From Phenylobacterium sp. (GTDB taxonomy: Bacteria; Pseudomonadota; Alphaproteobacteria; Caulobacterales; Caulobacteraceae), in the NCBI RefSeq assembly GCF_028290885.1, contig NZ_JAQGIZ010000186.1:1-35242 (forward strand): a stretch of 35,242 nt of DNA, written 5' to 3'. The notes beneath the pieces are model-generated. The model saw only the letters and a list, made by a program, of their open reading frames with translations. It was not told the origin of the DNA and ran no database searches. Position numbers and translations under genes: made by a program. Below are positions 6,310 through 14,824 of the stretch, one piece after another. Each line of letters begins with the position of its first letter. The stretch's first letter is position 1.

Positions 6310-8112
6310 ATAGGTCGGTCGGCCATGGTTGCACTGGCCGGAGTGCGGCGTGGCTTCCATCTGGCGGAGCAGGGCGTTCATCTCCGGGGCGGTGAGCCTG
6401 CGGCCGGCGCGCACCGAGCCGTGGCAGGCCATGGTCGAGCAGACGTCCGCCAGCCGCTCCTTCAGCGCCAGCGTCTCGCCGTTCTCGGCGAGGTCGTCGG
6501 CGATGTCGCGGACCAGGCCCTGGACGTTGGTCTCGCCGAGCAAGGCCGGGGTCTCGCGCACCAGGACGGCGCCCGGGCCGAAGGGCTCCAGCATCAGGCC
6601 TAGCGCCGCCAGCTCATCGGCCTTGGCCGTCACCCGCTCGGCTTCCGCCGGATCGAGCTCGACGACCTCCGGCAGCAGCAGCGCCTGGCGCACGACGCCG
6701 CCGTCGGCCATCTCGTGCTTCATGCGCTCGTAGACCAGTCGCTCGTGGGCGGCGTGCTGGTCGACGATGACCACGCCGTCGCGGGTCTGGGCCACGATGT
6801 AGGTCTCGTGGACCTGGGCGCGGGCGGCGCCCAGCGGATAGTCCACCGGATCGAACACCGGCGCGGGCGCGCCTTCCTCGGCGACGCCGGGCTCCCCCAT
6901 AGACTCCCACATGGGCTCGGCGCGGGCGCTGACCTCGGTGAGGCCGGGGATCGACTGGACGGCGGCGGCCAGCGCAGACGGCTGCCAGCCGCCCTGGCGC
7001 CAGGCCGAATAGCCCGCGGCGGACGGCGGGGGCGTATAGCCGCCGGGCCGGAAGCCGCCGAGCGCGGCGCCGGCCACGGTGGTCGAGGCCCGGTGCCCGG
7101 CGCCCGCCAGGGCGTGGCGCAGGCCGCCGATGATCAGGCCGCGGACCAGGCCCGGATCGCGGAACCTGACCTCGGCCTTCGCCGGATGGACGTTGACGTC
7201 CACGTAGGCCGTATCGATCTCGACGTAGAGGGCGGCCAGCGGATGCCGGTCGCGGGCCAGGAAGTCGGCGTAGGCGGCCCGAAGCGCGCCCTGCAGCAGC
7301 CGGTCGCGCACCGGCCGGCCGTTGACGAACAGGTACTGGTGGGCGGCGTTGCCGCGGTTGTAGGTCGGCAGCCCTGCGAAGCCGGACAGCCGCACGCCCT
7401 CGCGCTCGTGGTCCAGCGCCAGGGCGTTCTCTGAGAACTCGCGGCCCATGATCGCCGACAGGCGCGCGAGCCGGCCGTCCGGCCCGGCGGACTCGGCGGG
7501 CAGGCGCAGGGTGCGGCGGCCGTCGAGGTCGAGGGCGAAGGCGACGGCCTCGTGGGCCATGGCCTGGCGCTTGATCTCCTCGGCGATGGCCATGGCCTCG
7601 GCCCGTTCGGACTTCATGAACTTCAGCCGCGCTGGCGTGGCGTAGAACAGGTCGCGCACCTCCACGCGCGCGCCGTGCGGATCGGGGAAGGCCGCCGGCG
7701 AGACCGCGCCCACTGCGCCGGCCTCCACGAAGATCGCGTGCGCCTCGGCCTGGCCGCGCGCCCGGCTGGCGATCGACAGGCGCGCCACCGAGCCGATGGA
7801 GGGCAGAGCCTCGCCGCGGAAGCCCAGGGTCTCGATGTGCAGCAGGTCGTAGTCGCCGGCGTCGTCTGGGGCGAGCTTCGAGGTCGCGTGGCGCTCGACG
7901 GCCAGCGGCAGCTCCTCGGCGGAGAGGCCCATGCCGTCGTCGGCCACCAGGATGCGGGTCAGGCCGCCGCCGTCGGCCTGCACCTCGAGGCGGCTCGCGC
8001 CGGCGTCGAGCGCGTTCTCCACCAGCTCCTTGACCGCGCTCGCCGGCCGTTCCACCACCTCGCCGGCGGCGATGCGGTTGACGGTTTCAGGCGGCAGGCG
8101 GCGGATCGGCAT
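6262..8112 (-). CDS. mutL: DNA mismatch repair protein MutL
   Basis: 616 residues. The N-terminal GHKL ATPase domain shows ENALDAGA (residues 32-39), DDGMGLS (58-64) and [10 protein letters not shown] (97-106). A Pro/Gly-rich linker joins it to the C-terminal dimerisation domain. That domain contains [12 protein letters not shown] at 451-462, which fits the nicking-endonuclease motif DQHA(X)2E(X)4E, plus ACHGSVRAG and CNHGRP zinc-site motifs. MutL here is therefore probably a latent endonuclease, as expected in bacteria without MutH. It coordinates excision after MutS finds a mismatch. The start ATG at 8110-8112 gives the canonical [20 protein letters not shown]. The last codons ([15 protein letters not shown]) recur twice downstream as direct-repeat relics. 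It is divergent from the TraB/GumN-like gene and overlaps the methyltransferase by ATGA. Confidence 0.97.
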   Translation of the reverse strand: MPIRRLPPETVNRIAAGEVVERPASAVKELVENALDAGASRLEVQADGGGLTRILVADDGMGLSAEELPLAVERHATSKLAPDDAGDYDLLHIETLGFRGEALPSIGSVARLSIASRARGQAEAHAIFVEAGAVGAVSPAAFPDPHGARVEVRDLFYATPARLKFMKSERAEAMAIAEEIKRQAMAHEAVAFALDLDGRRTLRLPAESAGPDGRLARLSAIMGREFSENALALDHEREGVRLSGFAGLPTYNRGNAAHQYLFVNGRPVRDRLLQGALRAAYADFLARDRHPLAALYVEIDTAYVDVNVHPAKAEVRFRDPGLVRGLIIGGLRHALAGAGHRASTTVAGAALGGFRPGGYTPPPSAAGYSAWRQGGWQPSALAAAVQSIPGLTEVSARAEPMWESMGEPGVAEEGAPAPVFDPVDYPLGAARAQVHETYIVAQTRDGVVIVDQHAAHERLVYERMKHEMADGGVVRQALLLPEVVELDPAEAERVTAKADELAALGLMLEPFGPGAVLVRETPALLGETNVQGLVRDIADDLAENGETLALKERLADVCSTMACHGSVRAGRRLTAPEMNALLRQMEATPHSGQCNHGRPTYVELKLADIERLFGRR

Positions 8113-8161
8113 GGCGGGACTTTCGGCGAACGACCAATATAGGACGATTCCGGAGCGGCGG

Positions 8162-9142
8162 ATGAGCCTGCGATATGGGGCCGGCCGGCCGCTGCTCGCG
8201 CTGGTGTTGGCGGCGGCCCTGGCGGCCCCGGCCGTGGCCCAGGTCCCGATCACGCCTGCGAGGCCCGACCCCAACGATCCGGACGCGGTGCTGGTCGAGG
8301 AGCTGGTGGTCACCGGGCGCCTGCCGGGGCCGGCCTGGTGGACCGTCTCCGATGGCGCGGCCACGGTCTACGTCCTGGGCGCCCCGTCGCTGGCGCCCAA
8401 GCACATGGAGTGGGACCGCGCGGTGTTCGACCGTCGGTTGGCGGGCGCGAACCTGGTGATCCTGCCGTTCCAGGATGTGAAGGTGACGGTGACCGGGGCC
8501 TTCGGCGCGGCGTTCAACTTCCTGCGGCTGCGCGGCGGCGGGCCGTTCGAGGCGACGCTGGATCCGGCCGCCAAGGCGCGGTTCGTCGCCGCCCGCGAGC
8601 GGCTGGGCCAGCCCGCCGACCACTACCCGACGCGCAATCCATTGGCGGCGGGCCTCAGGCTCGCCACCGACTATCGCGAGCGCACGGCCCTGACCAACTC
8701 CGACCCCACCAAGCTGATCAAGCTGCTGGCGGGCAGGGCGAAGGTCCCGATCTCGCAGAAGAGCTATGACATCGGGCCTTTGATGGGGGCGGTCCTGCGC
8801 ACGCCGCAGGCGGCGGGGCGGGCCTGTTTCGACGAGGTGCTGGCGCAGGTCGAGGCCGGCCCCGGCGTGACCCAGGCCGCGGCGCGGGCCTGGGCGCAGG
8901 GTGATGTGCGGGGCGCGCTTGGCAACGAGCGGACCTATGAGCGCTGCATCGCCTTGGTGCCGGGCGCGCAGACCTTCGAGGCGCGCGTGAAGGCCGATCA
9001 GGTCGCCGAAATCGAGAAGGCCCTGAAGGCGCCCGGCCACGCCATCGCGGTCGTGCCGCTGCGGCCCCTGCTGGCGCAGGGCGGGGTGCTCGACCAGCTC
9101 CGCGCCAAGGGGTTCACGGTAAAGACGCCGGGCGAGGCGTGA
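8162..9142 (+). CDS. TraB/GumN-like exported protein with altered GxxH motif
   Basis: A 326-residue protein with an N-terminal signal peptide ([17 protein letters not shown], cleavage near residue 27). After a [16 protein letters not shown] segment comes [20 protein letters not shown], the equivalent of the TraB/GumN/TIKI signature where a strand ending YLLG is followed by a GxxH motif. Here the motif reads GAPS (residues 73-76), so Ser replaces the His thought to be essential in the metalloprotease-like members. C-terminal [20 protein letters not shown] also fits the GumN family pattern. Family assignment is by motif and moderately secure; function is unknown and the enzyme may be inactive or binding-only. 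ATG 8162 has a GGAG-type ribosome-binding site and is divergent from mutL with 49 bases between the start codons. Confidence 0.72.
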   Translation: MSLRYGAGRPLLALVLAAALAAPAVAQVPITPARPDPNDPDAVLVEELVVTGRLPGPAWWTVSDGAATVYVLGAPSLAPKHMEWDRAVFDRRLAGANLVILPFQDVKVTVTGAFGAAFNFLRLRGGGPFEATLDPAAKARFVAARERLGQPADHYPTRNPLAAGLRLATDYRERTALTNSDPTKLIKLLAGRAKVPISQKSYDIGPLMGAVLRTPQAAGRACFDEVLAQVEAGPGVTQAAARAWAQGDVRGALGNERTYERCIALVPGAQTFEARVKADQVAEIEKALKAPGHAIAVVPLRPLLAQGGVLDQLRAKGFTVKTPGEA

Positions 9143-9143
9143 G

Positions 9144-9581
9144 CTACTGCGGCCCGAAGGTCGCAGCGACAAAATTGTCGTAGCTGTCGAGGACCTTGGG
9201 GTCCTCCTTCACGATCTGCACGACCTGGCGCGGAATGAGCTTCAGGTGATCCTGCATCGCCTCCGGACGCATGCCTCGCGAGGCTCCGAATTCGCGGAAG
9301 ATGGCGAAGGACTTCTGCTCGAAGGCGTCGACGTCGACCTTCGCCGGGCCCTTGGCGAAGGCCGCGACCGTCGTCTCGTAGAAGGCGTGCATGTGCGGGT
9401 CGGCGATCCAGGAGGCCTGGTCATTGCCCTGCAAGTTCGCGGGCGCGGTTGGTGCGGCCCCCTTGGCCCCGGGCGGGGGCGCGGCGGCGGCGGGGCCCAG
9501 CACGAGGGCGGCCAGGAAGACGCCGGCGGCGAGGCGGGGGAGGTGCTGCAGGTTCACGAGGCGGCTCCATGGCTTCGGCAT
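9144..9581 (-). CDS. Small exported hypothetical protein
   Basis: 145 residues from the ATG at 9579-9581. A basic N-terminus and hydrophobic stretch (LAAGVFLAALVLGPAAAA, about residues 17-34) form a signal peptide; then comes a Pro/Ala-rich spacer and a soluble, mainly helical domain ending YDNFVAATFGPQ. No catalytic motif or Cys is seen and I do not recognise the family. An upstream extension into 9671 would run through the inverted repeat that precedes the membrane protein gene, so the internal ATG that gives a clean signal peptide is preferred. Its stop is one base from the stop of the convergent TraB/GumN-like gene. Confidence 0.65.
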   Translation of the reverse strand: MPKPWSRLVNLQHLPRLAAGVFLAALVLGPAAAAPPPGAKGAAPTAPANLQGNDQASWIADPHMHAFYETTVAAFAKGPAKVDVDAFEQKSFAIFREFGASRGMRPEAMQDHLKLIPRQVVQIVKEDPKVLDSYDNFVAATFGPQ

Positions 9582-9649
9582 GGCCGGCCCCGGACTCGCA
9601 AGGCGGTTGTCGCCGCCCGCCGAGCCTGATACCACATGCCAAGAAAGAC

Positions 9650-9683
9650 TGACACGATGTAAAATGAACAATACATCATGTCA
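9650..9683. promoter_or_regulatory. Inverted repeat, candidate operator for the membrane protein/XRE pair
   Basis: TGACACGATGTA (9650-9661) and TACATCATGTCA (9672-9683) are inverted repeats of 12 bases with one mismatch, separated by 10 AT-rich bases. The repeat sits 27 bases before the ATG of the membrane protein gene, in an AT-rich patch within otherwise GC-rich DNA. The most likely ligand is the XRE protein encoded second in this operon (inference). Confidence 0.6.
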
Positions 9684-9710
9684 ATGATCTTTTCCATTGG
9701 GGGCTAAGCC

Positions 9711-10127
9711 ATGTCCTTCCGCGAAAAGTCCGCCTGGATCACCGTGGTCACCGTGCTGGCCTGCTTCGGCGTCTATTTCGGCGCGATCGTGACCGGTCAG
9801 GTCAGCGGACGCGGCTTCCAGACGCTGCATCTGCTGCTGCTGTGCGTGGTCGGGCTCATCGTCCTGCGAATGGCGCTGAACCTCATGGTGACGCTGACGA
9901 CTCCGAAGGACGGGCGCGTGCCGAGGGACGAACGCGAGATACTGATCCAGTGGCGCTCGCACACGCTCGGCTACTATGTGCTGGTGGTGTTGGCGCTGGG
10001 CCTCTTTGTCCCCGTGCACCTGGGCCATACCGCCCTGGACCTGGCGAACTTCGCGCTAATGGACGTGGTCATCGCGACGCTCGTGGTCGCCGTGGCGCAG
10101 ATCGCCATGTTCCGCCGCGGGGCCTGA
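9711..10127 (+). CDS. Four-helix integral membrane protein paired with an XRE regulator
   Basis: 138 residues with four predicted transmembrane segments: about 9-29 (WITVVTVLACFGVYFGAIV), 38-62 (LHLLLLCVVGLIVLRMALNL), 87-103 (LGYYVLVVLALGLFVPV) and 113-133 (FALMDVVIATLVVAVAQIAM). A cytoplasmic loop with PKDGRVPRDEREILIQWRSH lies between helices 2 and 3. This resembles the DUF2178-like membrane proteins that often precede small XRE regulators in bacteria; that match is from memory. Its stop (10125-10127) is two bases before the TTG of the XRE gene, so the two are likely co-translated. No enzymatic motif is seen; a sensor or stress-response role is a guess from context. Confidence 0.8.
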   Translation: MSFREKSAWITVVTVLACFGVYFGAIVTGQVSGRGFQTLHLLLLCVVGLIVLRMALNLMVTLTTPKDGRVPRDEREILIQWRSHTLGYYVLVVLALGLFVPVHLGHTALDLANFALMDVVIATLVVAVAQIAMFRRGA

Positions 10128-10129
10128 AT

Positions 10130-10354
10130 TTGGCCCAGAAGGAACAGGGCCTTCCCATCGCCAACCAGATTCGCCGGCTGCGGTTTGAGCACGGCGAGAT
10201 GACGCAATCCGAACTCGCCGAGAAGATCGGCATGACACGCCAGACCATCGCCGCCATCGAGGCCGGCAAGTACTCGCCCTCGCTCGAAGCCGCCTTCCGC
10301 ATCGCCCACGTGTTCGGGGCGCGGCTGGACGACGTGTTCCAGTGGGAGGAGTGA
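10130..10354 (+). CDS. Small XRE-family helix-turn-helix regulator
   Basis: 74 residues from TTG 10130, two bases after the upstream stop. The protein is little more than an HTH_3 domain: IRRLRFEHGEMTQSELAEKI is helix 1-2, MTRQTIAAIEAGKYSPSLEA is the recognition helix region, and FRIAHVFGARLDDVFQWEE closes the fold. This matches the short 65-75 residue XRE proteins that sit beside membrane proteins and autoregulate the pair. There is no ATG nearby; the next in-frame ATG (MTQSEL) would remove helix 1, so TTG is preferred. The inverted repeat at 9650-9683 is the obvious candidate site. Confidence 0.88.
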   Translation: MAQKEQGLPIANQIRRLRFEHGEMTQSELAEKIGMTRQTIAAIEAGKYSPSLEAAFRIAHVFGARLDDVFQWEE

Positions 10355-10366
10355 GATCAGTCAGTT

Positions 10367-10475
10367 GCTCCCCCGTTGGGGGAGCTGTCAGCGGAGCTGA
10401 CTGAGGGGGTCCTCAGCAGAGTCGGCGGGTGACCCCCTCCACCGTTTCGCGGTCCCCCTCCCCCGAGAGGGGAGG
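10367..10475. repeat. Palindromic intergenic element (REP-like), GGGGGTC type
   Basis: Three nested hairpins: GCTCCCCC/GGGGGAGC at 10367-10385, GAGGGGGTC (10403-10411) pairing with GACCCCCTC (10431-10439), and CCCCTC/GAGGGG near 10454-10474. It fills the gap between the converging XRE and DUF3035 genes. This architecture is common between convergent genes in Caulobacterales and related genomes. It may act as a bidirectional terminator, though it has no T-run. Confidence 0.75.
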
Positions 10476-10486
10476 AACTGCGTGGC

Positions 10487-11044
10487 CTACAGCCCCGGAA
10501 GCTTGATCTTGTGCTGGCCTTCGCGCTGGATGATCACCGTCTTGCCGCCGGTGAGCTGCGCGATGCGGGCGTCTTCCGTCGCGGCGTCGACGGGCGTCGC
10601 CGTGTCCGCGCCCGGCGTGACCGGAGTGGCCGCGGCCTTCTTGTCGGCGCGCCAGAACATCACCTTGTCGGCGAAGCTCTTTTCCTTGTGCGCCACGTCG
10701 CCGAATTCGTCGTCGACCACATAACGGATCAGCGGGTCGGCCCTTTCAGCGCCGGCCTTGGCGACCAGCAGCTTCTCGCCGTCGGAGCGGGCTTCGCCCT
10801 CGCGGGCGCCCAGCAGCGCGGTGCGCGCGGCGCTTTCCGGCTGCAGCTCCTGCGGGCGCGGCTTGCCGGGGGCCGGCGGCCGCAGCGCGAAGTCGGGCGG
10901 CACCACCAGCGGCGCCTTGGTCACCACGCGGAACTCGTCGGGGGTCACCTTGGTCATGCCGAGCGCATTGCGCGTCGACTGACACCCGGCGAGACCTGCC
11001 GCCGCGATCAGGGCGGAGGCGACGATCACTCGGTTGACGCTCAT
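10487..11044 (-). CDS. bamF: DUF3035 outer-membrane lipoprotein, probable BamF
   Basis: 185 residues with a lipoprotein signal peptide ending in the lipobox LAGC (Cys near residue 21), followed by Gln-Ser, which favours outer-membrane sorting. The segment VTPDEFRVVTKAPLVVPPDF followed by LRPPAPGKPRPQ is the conserved DUF3035 core. That family was described as BamF, an extra lipoprotein of the Caulobacter beta-barrel assembly machine; I give the symbol from memory of that work. The C-terminus is Ala/Thr-rich and ends QREGQHKIKLPGL. It lies downstream of lspA in the same orientation, with an 80-bp gap, a fitting neighbour because LspA processes lipoproteins. Confidence 0.75.
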   Translation of the reverse strand: MSVNRVIVASALIAAAGLAGCQSTRNALGMTKVTPDEFRVVTKAPLVVPPDFALRPPAPGKPRPQELQPESAARTALLGAREGEARSDGEKLLVAKAGAERADPLIRYVVDDEFGDVAHKEKSFADKVMFWRADKKAAATPVTPGADTATPVDAATEDARIAQLTGGKTVIIQREGQHKIKLPGL

Positions 11045-11124
11045 AGACTAACAGCTCCCACGATCGCCCCCCGGCCACGAAGGACGAGTGGATAGCGTAA
11101 ACCAAAGCCGCCGCCAACGCTCCA

Positions 11125-11649
11125 TCAAGCCGCATCTTCCCCCATGGTTTTTGCGGTCCGCTCCGAACGCTCGCGGCTGTCCTGGCGCAGCATGTCGAGC
11201 AGCAGCAGGCAGATGCCGATCGTGATCGCCGAGTCGGCCAGGTTGAACACCCACGGGAAGTGCAGCCGCGAGACGTCGACGAAGTCCGCCACGGCCCCAA
11301 AACGGATGCGGTCGATGACGTTGCCGACCGCGCCGCCCATCACCATCCCGACGGCCACCGCGAACAGCGGCCGCTCGCTCCGCCGCACCCAGACCGCCAG
11401 CACGATCGCGACCGCAATGGAGAAGGCCGCCAGCGCCCAGCGCACCAGGTCGTGCTGGGCCTGCAGGAAGCCGAAGCTCACCCCAGGGTTCCAGACCATG
11501 GTCAGGTAGAAGGGGCCCGCCACCTTGAGGGTCGCGAGCTGCGGCAGGTCTAGGCCGGTGAGTATCCAGGCCTTCGTCGCCTGGTCCGCGACCACGATGA
11601 GGGCGGCCAGGACGAGCGCCATCCAGCCGAGCTTGGTGATCCCGGTCAT
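11125..11649 (-). CDS. lspA: Lipoprotein signal peptidase LspA
   Basis: 174 residues with four transmembrane segments. Conserved signatures are VADQATKAW (residues 20-28), VWNPGVSFGFL (52-62, the NxGxxFG motif), GNVIDRIRFGAVADFVDV (109-126) and FNLADSAITIG (135-145). The catalytic Asp dyad is D113 and D139. It cleaves the signal peptide of diacylglyceryl-modified prolipoproteins in the inner membrane. The ATG (11647-11649) overlaps the ileS stop as ATGA, which implies translational coupling; ileS-lspA is a common bacterial operon. The C-terminal tail (RQDSRERSERTAKTMGEDAA) is hydrophilic and cytoplasmic. Confidence 0.96.
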   Translation of the reverse strand: MTGITKLGWMALVLAALIVVADQATKAWILTGLDLPQLATLKVAGPFYLTMVWNPGVSFGFLQAQHDLVRWALAAFSIAVAIVLAVWVRRSERPLFAVAVGMVMGGAVGNVIDRIRFGAVADFVDVSRLHFPWVFNLADSAITIGICLLLLDMLRQDSRERSERTAKTMGEDAA

Positions 11650-14609
11650 GCGATTCCTGCCGATGTGCGGGCCTTGCCGTGGGTTGCGTCCCAGGCGGCC
11701 ACGGCGTCGGCGTCGCGCAGGGAGAGATCGGGGTAGCGCGGGTCGGAGCCCACCTCGGGCAGGATCCGCCAGGAGCGGGCGCACTTGCGGCCCTCGGCGC
11801 GCAGCGGCTCGACCGCGACGCCGGGGACCTCGGGCAGGCGGAAGGCGATGGCCGGACCATCGCCTGCGACCAGCGTCGCCTGACTAGTGCGGAACACCTC
11901 GGCTGCGTCCAGGCCGTCGAAGGCCGCCATCAGCCCGGCGTCGGCGATGTAGACCCTCGGCGCGGCCTCCAGCGCGGCGCCCAGGCGCTTCTCGCGGCGC
12001 TCGACCTCCAGCGCCCCGGTGACCACCGAGGTCACCGCCTGGACGTCTCCCCAACGAACGGCCTCGTCCACGTTGAGCCAAGCTTCGGGAGTCTCCGGGA
12101 TGACTCGCATGGAGTTTGAGCCGCCTTCCGGGAACCGTGTCATCCACGCCTCCTCCATGGTGAACGGCATTAGCGGGCCGAGCCAAGCGGTCAGTCTCTC
12201 GAATACCTCTGACATCACCATGCGCGCAGCACGACGGCGCAAGCTGCTTGGCTGGTCGCAGTACAGAGCATCTCGCCGGATGTCGAAGAACAGTGACGAT
12301 AGCTCGTTCTGGCAGAACTCGATCAGCGACTTGGTTACTAGCTGGAACTCGTAGGCTTGGTAGCAGGCGCGCACGAACTGATCGAGTTCGCGGAGCCGAT
12401 GTAGGATGAACCGCTCCAGCGGCGGCGTCTCCGCCAGCTCCACAGCTTCGTCCGGCGAATAGTCGGCCAGCGCGCCCAGCAGGTAGCGCACCGTGTTGCG
12501 CAGCTTGCGGTAGGCGTCCGAGGTGGTCTGCAGCACCGTCTTGCCGATGCGGCTGTCGTCCGAATAGTCGATCATCGCCGCCCACAGCCGGATGATCTGG
12601 GCGCCGGACTCGCGGATCACCTGCTCGGGGTCGACCGTGTTGCCCTTGGACTTGGACATCTTCTCGCCGTTCTCATCCATGGTGAAGCCATGGGTGAGGA
12701 TCGCGTCATAGGGCGCGCGGCCCCGTGTGCCGGCGCTCTCCAGCAGGCTCGACTGGAACCAGCCGCGGTGCTGGTCGGAGCCCTCCAGGTAGAGGTCGGC
12801 GGGCCAATGGGTGTTGGGGCGGCCCTCCAGGACGAAGGCGTGGGTCGAGCCTGAATCGAACCAGACGTCGAGGATGTCCTCGATCTTCTCGTAGCGCTCA
12901 GGGTCGAGGCGCCCGAGGAAGTCGGAGGCCGGCCGGGTGAACCAGGCGTCGGCGCCCTCGGTGCGGATCAGCTCGACGATCCGGCCGTTGACGTCCGCGT
13001 CGTGCAGCGGATAGCCGCTTTCCCTGTCCACGAACATCGCGAGCGGCGAGCCCCAGGCGCGCTGGCGGCTGATCAGCCAGTCCGGGCGGCTCTCGACCAT
13101 GGCGCGGATGCGGTTCCTGCCGGGCTCGGGGTAGAAGGCCGTCGCCTCGATCGCCTCCAGCGCCGTCTCGCGCAGGGTGCGACCGGCGTGAGCGGCGTCC
13201 TCCAGTGGTTCGTCCATGCGGATGAACCACTGCGGGGTGTTGCGGAAGATCACCGGCGCCTTGGAACGCCAGGAGTGCGGATAGGAGTGCGCCAGCCGGC
13301 CGCGGGCCAGGAGGTGGCCGGCCTCGATCAGCTTGTCCATCACCGCTGCGTTGGCGGGACCAAAACGACCAGCATGCTTGCCCTCGGTCTCCAGCACCTT
13401 GAGGCCGGCGAACAGCGGCACCGTCGGGTAGTAGGCGCCGTCCGGATCGACGGTCTCGGGGATGTCGCGATGACCATGGGCCAGCCAGACGGCGTAGTCG
13501 TCGGCGCCGTGGCCCGGCGCGGTGTGGACGAAACCCGTGCCGGCGTCGTCGGTGACGTGGTCGCCGGCCAGCATCGGGACCTGGAATCCGTAGCCGCTGT
13601 CGAGCGCGGCCAGCGGATGCTCCAGCACCATGCCCTCGCAGTCGACGGCCTCGACCTTCTTGAACCCGGCGACCTTTGCGGCCGCCATGACCTCGGGGGC
13701 CAGCTTCTCGGCGAGGACCAGCCGGTCGCCCGCCTTGGCCCAGGGTTCGAACTCCAGACCCTGCTCCATCGCCTCGACCTGATAGACCGCATAGGCGATG
13801 TCGGGGTTGTAGCTGACCGCCCGGTTGGCCGGGATGGTCCAGGGCGTGGTGGTCCAGATGACCACGCTGGCGTTGCGGGCCGCGTCGGAGCCCTCGACCA
13901 CCGGGAACTTCACCCAGACCGTGGGCGAGACGTGGTCGTGGTACTCGACCTCGGCGTCGGCCAGGGCGGTGCGTTCCACCGGGCTCCACATCACCGGCTT
14001 CGAGCCGCGGTAGAGCTGGTCGGACATCACGAACTTGTGGAACTCGGCCACGATCGCGGCCTCGCTGCCGTAGTCCATGGTCGAATAGCGGTGCTCCCAG
14101 TCGCCGATCACGCCCAGGCGCTTGAAGCCCTGCATCTGGACGTCGATCCAGTGCGCGGCGTACTCGCGGCAGCGGGCGCGGAACTCGGCCCTGGAGACCT
14201 CGTCCTTGCGCCGGCCCTTGGCGCGCAGCTCCTCCTCGACCTTCCACTCGATCGGCAGGCCGTGGCAGTCCCAGCCCGGCACGTAGTCGACGTCGAAGCC
14301 CAGCAGGAACCGCGAGCGGACGACGAAGTCCTTCAGGGTCTTCTGCAGGGCGTGGCCGATGTGGATCGCGCCGTTGGCGTAGGGCGGCCCGTCGTGCAGC
14401 ACGAACAGCGGCGCGCCGGCGTGCTGCCGGGCCTTGCGCATGGTGTTGTAGAGGTCGGCCTTGGCCCAGGCCTCGAGGATCTGCGGCTCTTTCTGCGGCA
14501 GGCCTGCGCGCATGGGGAACGGCGTGTCGGGGAGGGAGACGGTTTCGCGATAGTCGCGCCCCCCGCCTTCGCGGGCGTGAACGGCAGGCTTGTCGGCGTC
14601 GTCGGCCAT
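11646..14609 (-). CDS. ileS: Isoleucyl-tRNA synthetase
   Basis: 987 residues, a full-length class Ia synthetase. HIGH is at residues 83-86 (ANGAIHIGHAL), WDCHGLPIEW follows, and KMSKS is at 650-654 (GEKMSKSKGN). The editing domain CP1 includes VIWTTTPWTIPANRA and GTGFVHTAPGHGADDY. The anticodon-binding domain follows. The C-terminal zinc finger is reduced: only KCARSW remains, and no second CxxC pair is present, which I recall as usual in alphaproteobacterial IleRS. ATG 14607-14609 has GGAAAG upstream; a TTG at 14619-14621 would add four residues. Upstream of it, 14610-14824 contains no gene or clear regulatory structure that I can identify. It heads the ileS-lspA-DUF3035 leftward block. Confidence 0.97.
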   Translation of the reverse strand: MADDADKPAVHAREGGGRDYRETVSLPDTPFPMRAGLPQKEPQILEAWAKADLYNTMRKARQHAGAPLFVLHDGPPYANGAIHIGHALQKTLKDFVVRSRFLLGFDVDYVPGWDCHGLPIEWKVEEELRAKGRRKDEVSRAEFRARCREYAAHWIDVQMQGFKRLGVIGDWEHRYSTMDYGSEAAIVAEFHKFVMSDQLYRGSKPVMWSPVERTALADAEVEYHDHVSPTVWVKFPVVEGSDAARNASVVIWTTTPWTIPANRAVSYNPDIAYAVYQVEAMEQGLEFEPWAKAGDRLVLAEKLAPEVMAAAKVAGFKKVEAVDCEGMVLEHPLAALDSGYGFQVPMLAGDHVTDDAGTGFVHTAPGHGADDYAVWLAHGHRDIPETVDPDGAYYPTVPLFAGLKVLETEGKHAGRFGPANAAVMDKLIEAGHLLARGRLAHSYPHSWRSKAPVIFRNTPQWFIRMDEPLEDAAHAGRTLRETALEAIEATAFYPEPGRNRIRAMVESRPDWLISRQRAWGSPLAMFVDRESGYPLHDADVNGRIVELIRTEGADAWFTRPASDFLGRLDPERYEKIEDILDVWFDSGSTHAFVLEGRPNTHWPADLYLEGSDQHRGWFQSSLLESAGTRGRAPYDAILTHGFTMDENGEKMSKSKGNTVDPEQVIRESGAQIIRLWAAMIDYSDDSRIGKTVLQTTSDAYRKLRNTVRYLLGALADYSPDEAVELAETPPLERFILHRLRELDQFVRACYQAYEFQLVTKSLIEFCQNELSSLFFDIRRDALYCDQPSSLRRRAARMVMSEVFERLTAWLGPLMPFTMEEAWMTRFPEGGSNSMRVIPETPEAWLNVDEAVRWGDVQAVTSVVTGALEVERREKRLGAALEAAPRVYIADAGLMAAFDGLDAAEVFRTSQATLVAGDGPAIAFRLPEVPGVAVEPLRAEGRKCARSWRILPEVGSDPRYPDLSLRDADAVAAWDATHGKARTSAGIA

Positions 14610-14824
14610 GGGACTTTCCAACGTGGTCCGGAGGTTTCGAGGTGCGGGGCAGACCCGGCGCGCGCGGAGACGATCTCGTCCGGCAGCGTCACGCCGGGCG
14701 GATAATTCGCAAGCTCGTCCGAACCGAAGTCATGGGGCTGAGGCTCTAACAGAGAGGCGCGCGGAACCCAAGCTTCAGCAGTGGGTGGATCGTCGCGGCT
14801 TGCTGGCGTACGTCCCAGGCGGGC

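Noticed and set aside
13002..14705. 567-codon open frame on the plus strand opposite ileS
   Set aside because: Antisense shadow of the IleRS coding sequence, whose HIGH and KMSKS motifs fix the true strand.
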